Part shown: positions 12,131-27,100 of the stretch, one piece after another
How positions within the stretch are numbered: position 1 is the first letter of the stretch
How the letters are laid out: each line of letters starts with the position of its first letter
Assembly: GCA_021014325.1 (NCBI GenBank)
Contig: CM037467.1
Coordinates: forward strand, 2,852,001 to 2,916,000
Source: Plazaster borealis
Lineage: Eukaryota > Echinodermata > Asteroidea > Forcipulatida > Labidiasteridae
Reading direction: 5' to 3'
DNA length: 64,000 bases
Program-made: the position numbers and the translations under genes
Notes under the pieces: generated by a model
Told to the model about the DNA's origin: nothing
The model's database searches: none
Seen by the model: only the letters and a program-made list of their open reading frames with translations

Positions 12131-15100
12131 TAACGCCTAAATTTATCAAATCTCCTCAAAAGTTGAAGCACAGAGCCCTCATGTTCTGCTAGATTGTTAT
12201 AATTACACACTCTATTAATTGCATGACCCCAGAACGTTATTTTTACTATGCCACAACCACGCAAACGTGCCGTGGTTGTGGCTTCATACATCCGTTGCAA
12301 TGTGCATGGTTGTGGAAAGGAATTGGGCTTCATACGTCTGTTCGTGCGTGCAGGGTGGACCACACTAAATAAACTCACATAGCAACCAACGCTAAATGCT
12401 AAATATTCAAAAAATGCTCAACAAATATTTTAAAGTCTCTCAGCTTCTTAAAAACCAATCAGATATATTTCCAGACAACTAAACTTAAGATTTATTTTCA
12501 ATTTTTCGGCAGGTCAGCCGTGTGGAATTTTTGGATAATTTTTTTACCCCAGAAGAAAAAACACCAAAATGTGCTTTTTCACAAGTCGACTTGCTGCCAG
12601 TTTTCATCGAGGCACTGCTCTAATTCCCAGGCCAAATAGGACCAACTTTAACGCCTAAATTTATCAATCTCCTCAAAAGTTGAAGCACAGAGCCCTCATG
12701 TTCTGCTAGATTGTTATAATTACACAGTCTATTAATTGCATGACCCCAGAACGTTATTTTTACGATGCCACAACCACGCAAACGTGCCGTGGTTGTGGCT
12801 TCATACATCCGTTGCAATGTGCATGGTTGTGGAAAGGAATTGGGCTTCATACGTCTGTTCGTGCGTGCAGGGTGCACCACACTAAATAAACTCACATAGC
12901 AACCAACGCTAAATGCTAAATATTCAAAATGCTCAACAAATATTTCAAAGTCTCTCAGCCTCTTGAAAACCAATCACATGTATTTCCAGACAACTAAACT
13001 TAAGATTTCTTTTCAATTTTTCGGCAGGTCAGCCGTGTGGAATTTTCGATAATTTTTTTACCCCAGAAAAAAAAAAAAAGTGCTTTTTCACAAGCCGACT
13101 TGCTGCCAGTTTTCATCGAGGCACTGCTCTAATTCCCAGGCCAAATAGGACCAACTTTAACGCCTAAATTTATCAAATCTCCTCAAAAGTTGAAGCACAG
13201 AGCCCTCATGTTCTGCTAGATTGTTATAATTACACACTCTATTAATTGCATGACCCCCAGAACGTTATTTTTACGATGCCACAACCACGCAAACGTGCCG
13301 TGGTTGTGGCTTCATACATCCGTTGCAATGTGCATGGTTGTGGAAAGGAATTGGGCTTCATACGTCTGTTCGTGCGTGCAGGTTGCACCACACTAAATAA
13401 ACTCACATAGCAACCAACGCTAAATGCTAAATATTCAAAAATGCTCAACAAATATTTCAAAGTCTCTCAGCCTCTTGAAAACAAATCAGATATATTTCCA
13501 GACAACTAAACGCAAGATTTCTTTTCAATTTTTCGGCAGGTCAGCCGTGTGGAAATTTCGATAATTTTTTTACCCCAGAAGAAAAAAAAAACCAAAATGT
13601 GCTTTTTCACAAGCCGACTTGCTGCCAGTTTTCATCGAGGCACTGCTCTAATTCCCAGGCCAAATAGGACCAACTTTAACGCCTAAATTTATCAATCTCC
13701 TCAAAAGTTGAAGCACAGAGCCCTCATGTTCTGCTAGATTGTTATAATTACACACTCTATTAATTGCATGACCCCCAGAACGTTATTTTTACGATGCCAC
13801 AATCACGCAAACGTGCCGTGGTTGTGGCTTCATACATCCGTTGCAATGTGCATGGTTGTGGAAAGGAATTGGGCTTCATACGTCTGTTCGTGCGTGCAGG
13901 GTGCACCACACTAAATAAACTCACATAGCAACCAACGCTAAATGCTAAATATTCAAAAAATGCTCAAAAAATATTTCAAAGTCTCTCAGCCTCTTGAAAA
14001 CAAACCAGATATATTTCCCGACAACTAAACTTAAAATTTCCCTTCAATTTTTCGGCAGGTCAGCCGTGTGGAATTTTCGATAATTATTTTACCCCAGAAG
14101 AAAAAAAAAAGGAAGCTTTTTCACAAGCCGACTTGCTGCCAGTTTTCATCGAGGCACTGCTCTAATTCCCAAGCCAAATAGGACCAACTTTAACGCCTAA
14201 ATTTATCAAATCTCCTCAAAAGTTGAAGCACAGAGCCCTCATGTTCTGGTAGATTGTTATAATTACACAGTCTATTAATTGCATGACCCCAGAACGTTAT
14301 TTTTACGATGCCACAACCACGCAAACGTGCCGTGGTTGTGGCTTCATACATCCGTTGCAATGTGCATGGTTGTGGAAAGGAATTGGGCTTCATACGTCTG
14401 TTCGTGCGTGCAGGGTGCACCACACTAAATAAACTCACATAGCAACCAACGCTAAATGCTAAATATTCAAAAATGCTCAAAAATACTTCAAAGTCTCTCA
14501 GCTTCTTGAAAACCAATCAGATATATTTCCAGACAACTAAACTTAAGATTTCTTTTCAATTTTTCGGCAGGTCAGCCGTGTGGAATTTTCGATAATTTTT
14601 TTACACCAGAAGAAAAAAATTTTTAAAAATGTGCTTTTTCACAAGCCGACTTGCTGCCAGTTTTCATCGAGGCACTGCTCTAATTCCCAGGCCAAATAGG
14701 ACCAACTTTAACGCCTAAATTTATCAATCTCCTCAAAAGTTGAAGCACAGAGCCCTCATGTTCTGCTAGATTGTTATAATTACACAGTCTATTAATTGCA
14801 TGACCCCAGAACGTTATTTTTACGATGCCACAACCACGCAAACGTGCCGTGGTTGTGGCTTCATACATCCGTTGCAATGTGCATGGTTGTGGAAAGGAAT
14901 TGGGCTTCATACGTCTGTTCGTGCGTGCAGGGTGCACCACACTAAATAAACTCACATAGCAACCAACGCTAAATGCTAAATATTCAAAAATGCTCAAAAA
15001 ATATTTCAAAGTCTCTCAGCCTCTTGAAAACAAACCAGATATATTTCCCGACAACTAAACTTAAGATTTCTTTTCAATTTTTCGGCAGGTCAGCCGTGTG

Positions 15101-18100
15101 GAATTTTCGATAATTTTTTTACCCCAGAAGAAAAAAACCCAAAATGTGCTTTTTCACAAGCCGACTTGCTGCCAGTTTTCATCGAGGCACTGCTCTAATT
15201 CCCAGGCCAAATAGGACCAACTTTAACGCCTAAATTTATCAAATCTCCTCAAAAGTTGAAGCACAGAGCCCTCATGTTCTGCTAGATTGTTATAATTACA
15301 CAGTCTATTAATTGCATGACCCCCAGAACGTTATTTTTACGATGCCACAACCACGCAAACGTGCCGTGGTTGTGGCTTCATACATCCGTTGCAATGTGCA
15401 TGGTTGTGGAAAGGAATTGGGCTTCATACGTCTGTTCGTGCGTGCAGGGTGCACCACACTAAATAAACTCACATAGCAACCAACGCTAAATGCTAAATAT
15501 TCAAAAATGCTCAAAAAATACTTTAAAGTCTCTCAGCTTCTTGAAAACCAATCAGATATATTTCCAGACAATTAAACTTAAGATTTCTTTTCAATTTTTC
15601 GGCAGGTCAGCCGTTTGGAATTTTCGATAATTGTTTTACCCCAGAAGAAAAAAAACACCAAAATGTGCTTTTTCACAAGTCGACTTGCTGTCAGTTTTCA
15701 TCGAGGCACTGCTCTAATTCCCAGGCCAAATAGGACCAACTTTAATGCCTAAATTTATCAATCTTCTCAAAAGTTGAAGCACAGAGCCCTCATGTTCTGC
15801 TAGATTGTTATAATTACACACTCTATTAATTGCATGACCCCCAGAACGTTATTTTTACGATGCCACAACCACGCAAACGTGCCGTGGTTGTGGCTTCATA
15901 CATCCGTTGCAATGTGCATGGTTGTGGAAAGGAATTGGGCTTCATACGTCTGTTCGTGCGTGCAGGTTGCACCACACTAAATAAACTCACAGAGCAACCA
16001 ACGCTAAATGCTAAATATTCAATAATGCTCAAAAAATATTTCAAAGTCTCTCAGCCTCTTGAAAACAAATCAGATATATTTCCCGGCAACTAAACGCAAG
16101 ATTTCTTTTCAATTTTTCGGCAGGTCAGCCGTGTGGAATTTTCGATAATTTTTTTACCCCAGAAGAAAAAAAAACAAAATGTGCTTTTTCACAAGCCGAC
16201 TTGCTGCCAGTTTTCATCGAGGCACTGCTCTAACTCCCAGGCCAAATAGGACCAACTTTAACGCCTAAATTTATCAATCTCCTCAAAAGTTGAAGCACAG
16301 AGCCCTCATGTTCTGCTAGATTGTTATAATTACACAGTCTATTAATTGCATGACCCCCAGAACGTTATTTTTACGATGCCACAACCACGCAAACGTGCCG
16401 TGGTTGTGGCTTCATACATCCGTTGCAATGTGCATGGTTGTGGAAAGGAATTGGGCTTCATACGTCTGTTCGTGCGTGCAGGGTGCACCACACTAAATAA
16501 ACTCACATAGCAACCAACGCTAAATGCTAAATATTCAAAAATGCTCAACAAATATTTCAAAGTCTCTCAGCCTCTTGAAAACCAATCAGATATATTTCCC
16601 GACAACTAAACTTAAAATTTCCTTTCAATTTTTCGGCAGGTCAGCCGTGTGGAATTTTCGATAATTTTTTTACCCCAGAAGAAAAAAAACCCAAAATGTG
16701 CTTTTTCACAAGCCGACTTGCTGCCAGTTTTCATCGAGGCACTGCTCTAATTCCCAAGCCAAATAGGACCAACTTTAACGCCTAAATTTATCAAATCTCC
16801 TCAAAAGTTGAAGCACAGAGCCCTCATGTTCTGCTAGATTGTTATAATTACACACTCTATTAATTGCATGACCCCCAGAACGTTATTTTTACGATGCCAC
16901 AACCACGCAAACGTGCCGTGGTTGTGGCTTCATACATCCGTTGCAATGTGCATGGTTGTGGAAAGGAATTGGGCTTCATACGTCTGTTCGTGCGTGCAGG
17001 GTGCACCACACTAAATAAACTCACATAGCAACCAACGCTAAATGCTAAATATTCAAAAAATGCTCAAAAAATACTTCAAAGTCTCTCAGCTTCTTAAAAA
17101 CCAATCAGATATATTTCCAGACAACTAAACTTAAGATTTATTTTCAATTTTTCGGCAGGTCAGCCGTTTGGAATTTTCGATAATTTTTTTACCCCAGAAG
17201 AAAAAAAAAAACAAATGTGCTTTTTCACAAGCCGACTTGCTGCCAGTTTTCATCGAGGCACTGCTCTAATTCCCAGGCCAAATAGGACCAACTTTAACGC
17301 CTAAATTTATCAATCTCCTCAAAAGTTGAAGCACAGAGCCCTCATGTTCTGCTAGATTGTTATAATTACACACTCTATTAATTGCATGACCCCCAGAACG
17401 TTATTTTTACGATGCCACAACCACGCAAACGTGCCGTGGTTGTGGCTTCATACATCCGTTGCAATGTGCATGGTTGTGGAAAGGAATTGGGCTTCATACG
17501 TCTGTTCGTGCGTGCAGGTTGCACCACACTAAATAAACTCACAGAGCAACCAACGCTAAATGCTAAATATTCAAAAATGCTCAAAAAATATTTCAAAGTC
17601 TCTCAGCTTCTTGAAAACAAATCAGATATATTTTCCGGCAACTAAACGCAAGATTTCTTTTCAATTTTTCGGCAGGTCAGCCGTGTGATAATTTTTTTAC
17701 CCCAGAAGAAAACAAAAACAAAATGTGCTTTTTCACAAGCCGACTTGCTGCCAGTTTTCATCGAGGCACTGCTCTAATTCCCAGGCCAAATAGGACCAAC
17801 TTTAACGCCTAAATTTATCAAATCTCCTCAAAAGTTGAAGCACAGAGCCCTCATGTTCTGCTAGATTGTTATAATTACACAGTCTATTAATTGCATGACC
17901 CCAGAACGTTATTTTTACGATGCCACAACCACGCAAACGTGCCGTGGTTGTGGCTTCATACATCCGTTGCAATGTGCATGGTTGTGGAAAGGAATTGGGC
18001 TTCATACGTCTGTTCGTGCGTGCAGGGTGCACCACACTAAATAAACTCACATAGCAACCAACGCTAAATGCTAAATATTCAAAAATGCTCAAAAAATATT

Positions 18101-21100
18101 TCAAAGTCTCTCAGCCTCTTGAAAACAAACCAGATATATTTCCCGACAACTAAACTTAAAATTTCCTTTCATTTTTTCGGCAGGTCAGCCGTGTGGAATT
18201 TTCGATAATTTTTTACCCCAGAAGAAAAAAAAAAAATGTGCTTTTTCACAAGCCGACTTGCTGCCAGTTTTCATCGAGGCACTGCTCTAATTCCCAAGCC
18301 AAATAGGACCAACTTTAACGCCTAAATTTATCAAATCTCCTCAAAAGTTGAAGCACAGAGCCCTCATGTTCTGCTAGATTGTTATAATTACACAGTCTAT
18401 TAATTGCATGACCCCAGAACGTTATTTTTACGATGCCACAACCACGCAAACGTGCCGTGGTTGTGGCTTCATACATCCGTTGCAATGTGCATGGTTGTGG
18501 AAAGGAATTGGGCTTCATACGTCTGTTCGTGCGTGCAGGGTGCACCACACTAAATAAACTCACATAGCAACCAACGCTAAATGCTAAATATTCAAAAATG
18601 CTCAACAAATATTTCAAAGTCTCTCAGCTTCTTGAAAACCAATCAGATATATTTCCAGACAACTAAACTTAAGATTTATTTTCAATTTTTCGGCAGGTCA
18701 GCCGTGTGGAATTTTCGATAATTTTTTTACCCCAGAAGAAAAAAAAACCCAAAATGTGCTTTTTCACAAGCCGACTTGCTGCCAGTTTTCATCGAGGCAC
18801 TGCTCTAATTTCCAGGCCAAATAGGACCAACTTTAACGCCTAAAGTTATCAATCTCCTCAAAAGTTGAAGCACAGAGCCCTCATGTTCTGGTAGATTGTT
18901 ATAATTACACACTCTATTAATTGCATGACCCCCAGAACGTTATTTTTACGATGCCACAACCACGCAAACGTGCCGTGGTTGTGGCTTCATACATCCGTTG
19001 CAATGTGCATGGTTGTGGAAAGGAATTGGGCTTCATACGTCTGTTCGTGCGTGCAGGGTGCACCACACTAAATAAACTCACATAGCAACCAACGCTAAAT
19101 GCTAAATATTCAAAAATGCTCAACAAATATTTCAAAGTCTCTCAGCTTCTTAAAAACCAATCAGATATATTTCCAGACAACTAAACTTAAGATTTCTTTT
19201 CAATTTTTCGGCAGGTCAGCCGTTTGGAATTTTCGATAATTTTTTTACCCCAGAAGAAAAGAAAACAAAATGTGCTTTTTCACAAGCCGACTTGCTGCCA
19301 GTTTTCATCGAGGCACTGCTCTAATTCCCAGGCCAAATAGGACCAACTTTAACGCCTAAATTTATCAATCTCCTCAAAAGTTGAAGCACAGAGCCCTCAT
19401 GTTCTGCTAGATTGTTATAATTACACACTCTATTAATTGCATGGACCCCATAACGTTATTTTTACGATGCCACAACCACGCAAACGTGCCGTGGTTGTGG
19501 CTTCATACATCCGTTGCAATGTGCGTGGTTGTGGAAAGGGCTTCATACGTCTGTTCGTGCGTGCAGGGTGCACCACACTAAATAAACTCACATAGCAACC
19601 AACGCTAAATGCCAAATATTCAAAAATGCTCAACAAATATTTCAAAGTCTCTCAGCTTCTTAAAAACCAATCAGATATATTTCCAGACAACTAAACTTAA
19701 GATTTTATTTCAATTTTTCGGCAGGTCAGCCGTGTGGAATTTTCGATAATTTTTTTACCCCAGAAGAAAAAAAAAAATGTGCTTTTTCACAAGCCGACTT
19801 GCTGCCAGTTTTCATCCAGGCACTGCTCTAATTCCCAGGCCAAATAGGACCAACTTTAACGCCTAAATTTATCAATCTCCTCAAAAGTTGAAGCACAGAG
19901 CCCTCATGTTCTGCTAGATTGTTATAATTACACACTCTATTAATTGCATGACCCCCAGAACGTTATTTTTACGATGCCACAACCACGCAAACGTGCCGTG
20001 GTTGTGGCTTCATACATCCGTTGCAATGTGCATGGTTGTGGAAAGGAATTGGGCTTCATACGTCTGTTCGTGCGTGCAGGTTGCACCACACTAAATAAAC
20101 TCACATAGCAACCAACGCTAAATGCTAAATATTCAAAAAATGCTCAACAAATATTTCAAAGTCTCTCAGCCTCTTGAAAACAAATCAGATATATTTCCCG
20201 GCAACTAAACGCAAGATTTCTTTTCAATTTTTCGGCAGGTCAGCCGTGTGAAAATTTCGATAATTTTTTTACCCCAGAAGAAAACAAAAACAAAATGTGC
20301 TTTTTCACAAGCCGACTTGCTGCCTGTTTTCATCGAGGCACTGCTCTAACTCCCAGGCCAAATAGGACCAACTTTAACGCCTAAATTTATCAATCTCCTC
20401 AAAAGTTGAAGCACAGAGCCCTCATGTTCTGCTAGATTGTTATAATTACACAGTCTATTAATTGCATGACCCCCAGAACGTTAGTTTTTACGATGCCGCA
20501 ATCACGCAAACGTGCCGTGGTTGTGGCTTCATACATCCGTTGCAATGTGCATGGTTGTGGAAAGGAATTGGGCTTCATACGTCTGTTCGTGCGTGCAGGG
20601 TGCACCACACTAAATAAACTCACATAGCAACCAACGCTAAATGCTAAATATTCAAAAATGCTCAAAAAATATTTCAAAGTCTCTCAGCCTCTTGAAAACA
20701 AACCAGATATATTTCCCGACAACTAAACTTAAAATTTCCTTTCATTTTTTCGGCAGGTCAGCCGTGTGGAATTTTCGATAATTTTTTTACCCCAGAAGAA
20801 AAAAAAAAACAAATGTGCTTTTTCACAAGCCGACTTGCTGCCAGTTTTCATCGAGGCACTGCTCTAATTCCCAAGCCAAATAGGACCAACTTTAACGCCT
20901 AAATTTATCAAATCTCCTCAAAAGTTGAAGCACAGAGCCCTCATGTTCTGGTAGATTGTTATAATTACACAGTCTATTAATTGCATGACCCCAGAACGTT
21001 ATTTTTACGATGCCACAACCACGCAAACGTGCCGTGGTTGTGGCTTCATACATCCGTTGCAATGTGCATGGTTGTGGAAAGGAATTGGGCTTCATACGTC

Positions 21101-24100
21101 TGTTCGTGCGTGCAGGGTGCACCACACTAAATAAACTCACATAGCAACCAACGCTAAATGCTAAATATTCAAAAAATGCTCAAAAAATACTTCAAAGTCT
21201 CTCAGCTTCTTGAAAACCAATCAGATATATTTCCAGCCAACTAAACTTAAGATTTCTTTTCAATTTTTCGGCAGGTCAGCCGTGTGGAATTTTCGATAAT
21301 TTTTTTACCCCAGAAGAAAAAAAAAAAAAAAAATGTGCTTTTTCACAAGTCGACTTGCTGCCAGTTTTCATCGAGGCACTGCTCTAATTCCCAGGCCAAA
21401 TAGGACCAACTTTAACGCCTAAATTTATCAATCTCCTCAAAAGTTGAAGCACAGAGCCCTCATGTTCTGCTAGATTGTTATAATTACACACTCTATTAAT
21501 TGCATGACCCCCAGAACGTTATTTTAACGATGCCACAACCACGCAAACGTGCCGTGGTTGTGGCTTCATACATCCGTTGCAATGTGCATGGTTGTGGAAA
21601 GGAATTGGGCTTCATACGTCTGTTCGTGCGTGCAGGGTGCACCACACTAAATAAACTCACATAGCAACCAACGCTAAATGCTAAATATTCAAAAATGCTC
21701 AACAAATATTTCAAAGTCTCTCAGCCTCTTGAAAACCAACCAGATATATTTCCCGACAGCTAAACTTAAAATTTCCTTTCAATTTTTCGGCAGGTCAGCC
21801 GTGTGGAATTTTCGATAATTTTTTTACCCAAGAAGAAAAAAAACCCAAAATGTGCTTTTTCACAAGCTGACTTGCTGCCAGTTTTCATCGAGGCACTGCT
21901 CTAATTTCCAGGCCAAATACGACCAACTTTAACGCCTAAATTTATCAAATCTCCTCAAAAGTTGAAGCACAGAGCCCTCATGTTCTGCTAGATTGTTATA
22001 ATTACACACTCTATTAATTGCATGACCCCCAGAACGTTATTTTTACGATGCCACAACCACGCAAACGTGCCGTGGTTGTGGCTTCATACATCCGTTGCAA
22101 TGTGCATGGTTGTGGAAAGGAATTGGGCTTCATACGTCTGTTCGTGCGTGCAGGGTGCACCACACTAAATAAACTCACATAGCAACCAACGCTAAATGCT
22201 AAATATTCAAAAAATGCTCAAAAAATACTTCAAAGTCTCTCAGCTTCTTGAAAACCAATCAGATATATTTCCAGACAACTAAACTTAAGATTTCTTTTCA
22301 ATTTTTCGACAGGTCAGCCGTTTGGAATTTTCGATAATTTTTTTTACCCCAGAAGAAAAAAAACACCAAAATGTGCTTTTTCACAAGTCGACTTGCTGCC
22401 AGTTTTCATCGAGGCACTGCTCTAATTCCCAAGCCAAATAGGACCAACTTTAACGCCTAAATTTATCAATCTTCTCAAAAGTTGAAGCACAGAGCCCTCG
22501 TGTTCTGCTAGATTGTTATAATTACACAGTCTATTAATTGCATGACCCCCAGAACGTTATTTTTACGATGCCACAACCACGCAAACGTGCCGTGGTTGTG
22601 GCTTCATACATCCGTTGCAATGTGCATGGTTGTGGAAAGGAATTGGGCTTCATACGTCTGTTCGTGCGTGCAGGGTGCACCACACTAAATAAACTCACAT
22701 AGCAACCAACGCTAAATGCTAAATATTCAAAAATGCTCAACAAATATTTCAAAGTCTCTCAGCCTCTTGAAAACAAACCAGATATATTTCCAGACAACTA
22801 AACTTAAGATTTCTTTTCAATTTTTCGGCAGGTCAGCCGTGTGGAATTTTCGATAATTTGTTTACCCAAGAAGAAAAAAAAAACAAAATGTGCTTTTTCA
22901 CAAGCCGACTTGCTGCCAGTTTTCATCGAGGCACTGCTCTAATTCCCAGGCCAAATAGGACCAACTTTAACGCCTAAATTTATCAATCTCCTCAAAAGTT
23001 GAAGCACAGAGCCCTCATGTTCTGCTAGATTGTTATAATTACACACTCTATTAATTGCATGGACCCCATAACGTTATTTTTACGATGCCACAACCACGCA
23101 AACGTGCCGTGGTTGTGGCTTCATACATCCGTTGCAATGTGCGTGGTTGTGGAAAGGGCTTCATACGTCTGTTCGTGCGTGCAGGGTGCACCACACTAAA
23201 TAAACTCACATAGCAACCAACGCTAAATGCTAAATATTCAAAAATGCTCAACAAATATTTTAAAGTCTCTCAGCTTCTTGAAAACCAATCAGATATATTT
23301 TCCGACAACTAAACGCAAGATTTCTTTTCAATTTTTCGGCAGATCAGCCGTGTGGAATTTTCGATAATTTTTTTACCCCAGAAGAAAAAAAAAAGAATTG
23401 TGCTTTTTCACAAGCCGACTTGCTGCCAGTTTTCATCGAGGCACTGCTCTAATTCCCAAGCCAAATAGGACCAACTTTAACGCCTAAATTTATCAAATCT
23501 CCTCAAAAGTTGAAGCACAGAGCCCTCATGTTCTGGTAGATTGTTATAATTACACAGTCTATTAATTGCATGACCCCAGAACGTTATTTTTACGATGCCA
23601 CAACCACGCAAACGTGCCGTGGTTGTGGCTTCATACATCCGTTGCAATGTGCATGGTTGTGGAAAGGAATTGGGCTTCATACGTCTGTTCGTGCGTGCAG
23701 GGTGCACCACACTAAATAAACTCACATAGCAACCAACGCTAAATGCTAAATATTCAAAAATGCTCAAAAAATATTTCAAAGTCTCTCAGCTTCTTGAAAA
23801 CCAATCAGATATATTTCCAGACAACTAAACTTAAGATTTCTTTTCAATTTTTCGGCAGGTCAGCCGTTTGGAATTTTCGATAATTTTTTTACCCCAGAAG
23901 AAAAAAAAAAAAAAAATGTGCTTTTTCACAAGCCGACTTGCTGCCAGTTTTCATCGAGGCACTGCTCTAATTCCCAGGCCAAATAGGACCAACTTTAACG
24001 CCTAAATTTATCAAATCTCCTCAAAAGTTGAAGCACAGAGCCCTCATGTTCTGCTAGATTGTTATAATTACACACTCTATTAATTGCATGACCCCCAGAA

Positions 24101-27100
24101 CGTTATTTTTACGATGCCACAACCACGCAAACGTGCCGTGGTTGTGGCTTCATACATCCGTTGCAATGTGCATGGTTGTGGAAAGGAATTGGGCTTCATA
24201 CGTCTCTTCGTGCGTGCAGGTTGCACCACACTAAATAAACTCACAGAGCAACCAACGCTAAATGCTAAATATTCAAAAATGCTCAACAAATATTTCAAAG
24301 TCTCTCAGCCTCTTGAAAACAAATCAGATATATTTCCCGGCAACTAAACGCAAGATTTCTTTTCAATTTTTCGGCAGGTCAGCCGTGTGAAAATTTCGAT
24401 AATTTTTTTACCCCAGAAGAAAACAAAAACAAAATGTGCTTTTTCACAAGCCGACTTGCTGCCTGTTTTCATCGAGGCACTGCTCTAACTCCCAGGCCAA
24501 ATAGGACCAACTTTAACGCCTAAATTTATCAATCTCCTCAAAAGTTGAAGCACAGAGCCCTCATGTTCTGGTAGATTGTTATAATTACACAGTCTATTAA
24601 TTGCATGACCCCCAGAACGTTAGTTTTTACGATGCCGCAATCACGCAAACGTGCCGTGGTTGTGGCTTCATACATCCGTTGCAATGTGCATGGTTGTGGA
24701 AAGGAATTGGGCTTCATACGTCTGTTCGTGCGTGCAGGGTGCACCACACTAAATAAACTCACATAGCAACCAACGCTAAATGCTAAATATTCAAAAATGC
24801 TCAAAAAATATTTCAAAGTCTCTCAGCCTCTTGAAAACAAACCAGACATATTTCCCGACAACTAAACTTAAAATTTCCTTTCATTTTTTTCGGCAGGTCA
24901 GCCGTGTGGAATTTTCGATAATTTTTTTACCCCAGAAGAAAAAAAAAAATGTGCTTTTTCACAAGCCGACTTGCTGCCAGTTTTCATCGAGGCACTGCTC
25001 TAATTCCCAAGCCAAATAGGACCAACTTTAACGCCTAAATTTATCAAATCTCCTCAAAAGTTGAAGCACAGAGCCCTCATGTTCTGGTAGATTGTTATAA
25101 TTACACACTCTATTAATTGCATGACCCCAGAACGTTATTTTTACGATGCCACAACCACGCAAACGTGCCGTGGTTGTGGCTTCATACATCCGTTGCAATG
25201 TGCATGGTTGTGGAAAGGAATTGGGCTTCATACGTCTCTTCGTGCGTGCAGGGTGCACCACACTAAATAAACTCACATAGCAACCAACGCTAAATGCTAA
25301 ATATTCAAAAATGCTCAAAAAATATTTCAAAGTCTCTCAGCTTCTTGAAAACCAATCAGATATATTTCCAGACAACTAAACTTAAGATTTCTTTTCAATT
25401 TTTCGGCAGGTCAGCCGTGTGGAATTTTCGATAATTTTTTTACCCCAGAAGAAAAAAAAAAAAAATGTGCTTTTTCACAAGCCGACTTGCTGCCAGTTTT
25501 CATCGAGGCACTGCTCTAATTCCCAGGCCAAATAGGACCAACTTTAACGCCTAAATTTATCAATCTCCTCAAAAGTTGAAGCACAGAGCCCTCATGTTCT
25601 GCTAGATTGTTATAATTACACAGTCTATTAATTGCATGACCCCCAGAACGTTATTTTTACGATGCCACAACCACGCAAACGTGCCGTGGTTGTGGCTTCA
25701 TACATCCGTTGCAATGTGCATGGTTGTGGAAAGGAATTGGGCTTCATACGTCTGTTCGTGCGTGCAGGGTGCACCACACTAAATAAACTCACATAGCAAC
25801 CAACGCTAAATGCTAAATATTCAAAAAATGCTCAACAAATACTTCAAAGTCTCTCAGCTTCTTGAAAACCAATCAGATATATTTCCAGACAACTAAACTT
25901 AAGATTTCTTTTCAATTTTTCGACAGGTCAGCCGTTTGGAATTTTCGATAATTTTTTTTACCCCAGAAGAAAAAACACCAAAATGTGCTTTTTCACAAGT
26001 CGACTTGCTGCCAGTTTTCATCGAGGCACTGCTCTAATTCCCAGGCCAAATAGGACCAACTTTAACGCCTAAATTTATCAATCTCCTCAAAAGTTGAAGC
26101 ACAGAGCCCTCATGTTCTGCTAGATTGTTATAATTACACACTCTATTAATTGCATGACCCCCAGAACGTTATTTTTACGATGCCACAACCACGCAAACGT
26201 GCCGTGGTTGTGGCTTCATACATCCGTTGCAATGTGCATGGTTGTGGAAAGGAATTGGGCTTCATACGTCTGTTCGTGCGTGCAGGGTGCACCACACTAA
26301 ATAAACTCACATAGCAACCAACGCTAAATGCTAAATATTCAAAAATGCTCAACAAATATTTCAAAGTCTCTCAGCCTCTTGAAAACAAATCAGATATATT
26401 TCCAGACAACTAAACTTAAGATTTCTTTTCAATTTTTCGGCAGGTCAGCCGTTTGGAATTTTCGATAATTTTTTTACCCAAGAAGAAAAGAAAAAAAAAT
26501 GTGCTTTTACACAAGCCGACTTGCTGCCAGTTTTCATCGAGGCACTGCTCTAATTCCCAGGCCAAATAGGACCAACTTTAACGCCTAAATTTATCAAATC
26601 TCCTCAAAAGTTGAAGCACAGAGCCCTCATGTTCTGGTAGATTGTTATAATTACACAGTCTATTAATTGCATGACCCCCAGAACGTTATTTTTACGATGC
26701 CACAACCACGCAAACGTGCCGTGGTTGTGGCTTCATACATCCGTTGCAATGTGCGTGGTTGTGGAAAGGAGTTGGGCTTCATACGTCTGTTCGTGCGTGC
26801 AGGGTGCACCACACTAAATAAACTCACATAGCAACCAACGCTAAATGCTAAATATTCAAAAATGCTCAAAAAATATTTCAAAGTCTATCAGGCTCTTGAA
26901 AACAAACCAGATATATTTCCAGACAACTAAACTTGAGATTTCTTTTCAATTTTTCGGCAGGTCAGGCGTTTGGAATTTTCGATAATTTTTTTACACCAGA
27001 AGAAAAAAAACCCAAAATGTGCTTTTTCACAAGCCGACTTGCTGCCAGTTTTCATCGAGGCACTGCTCTAATTCCCAGGCCAAATAGGACCAACTTTAAC

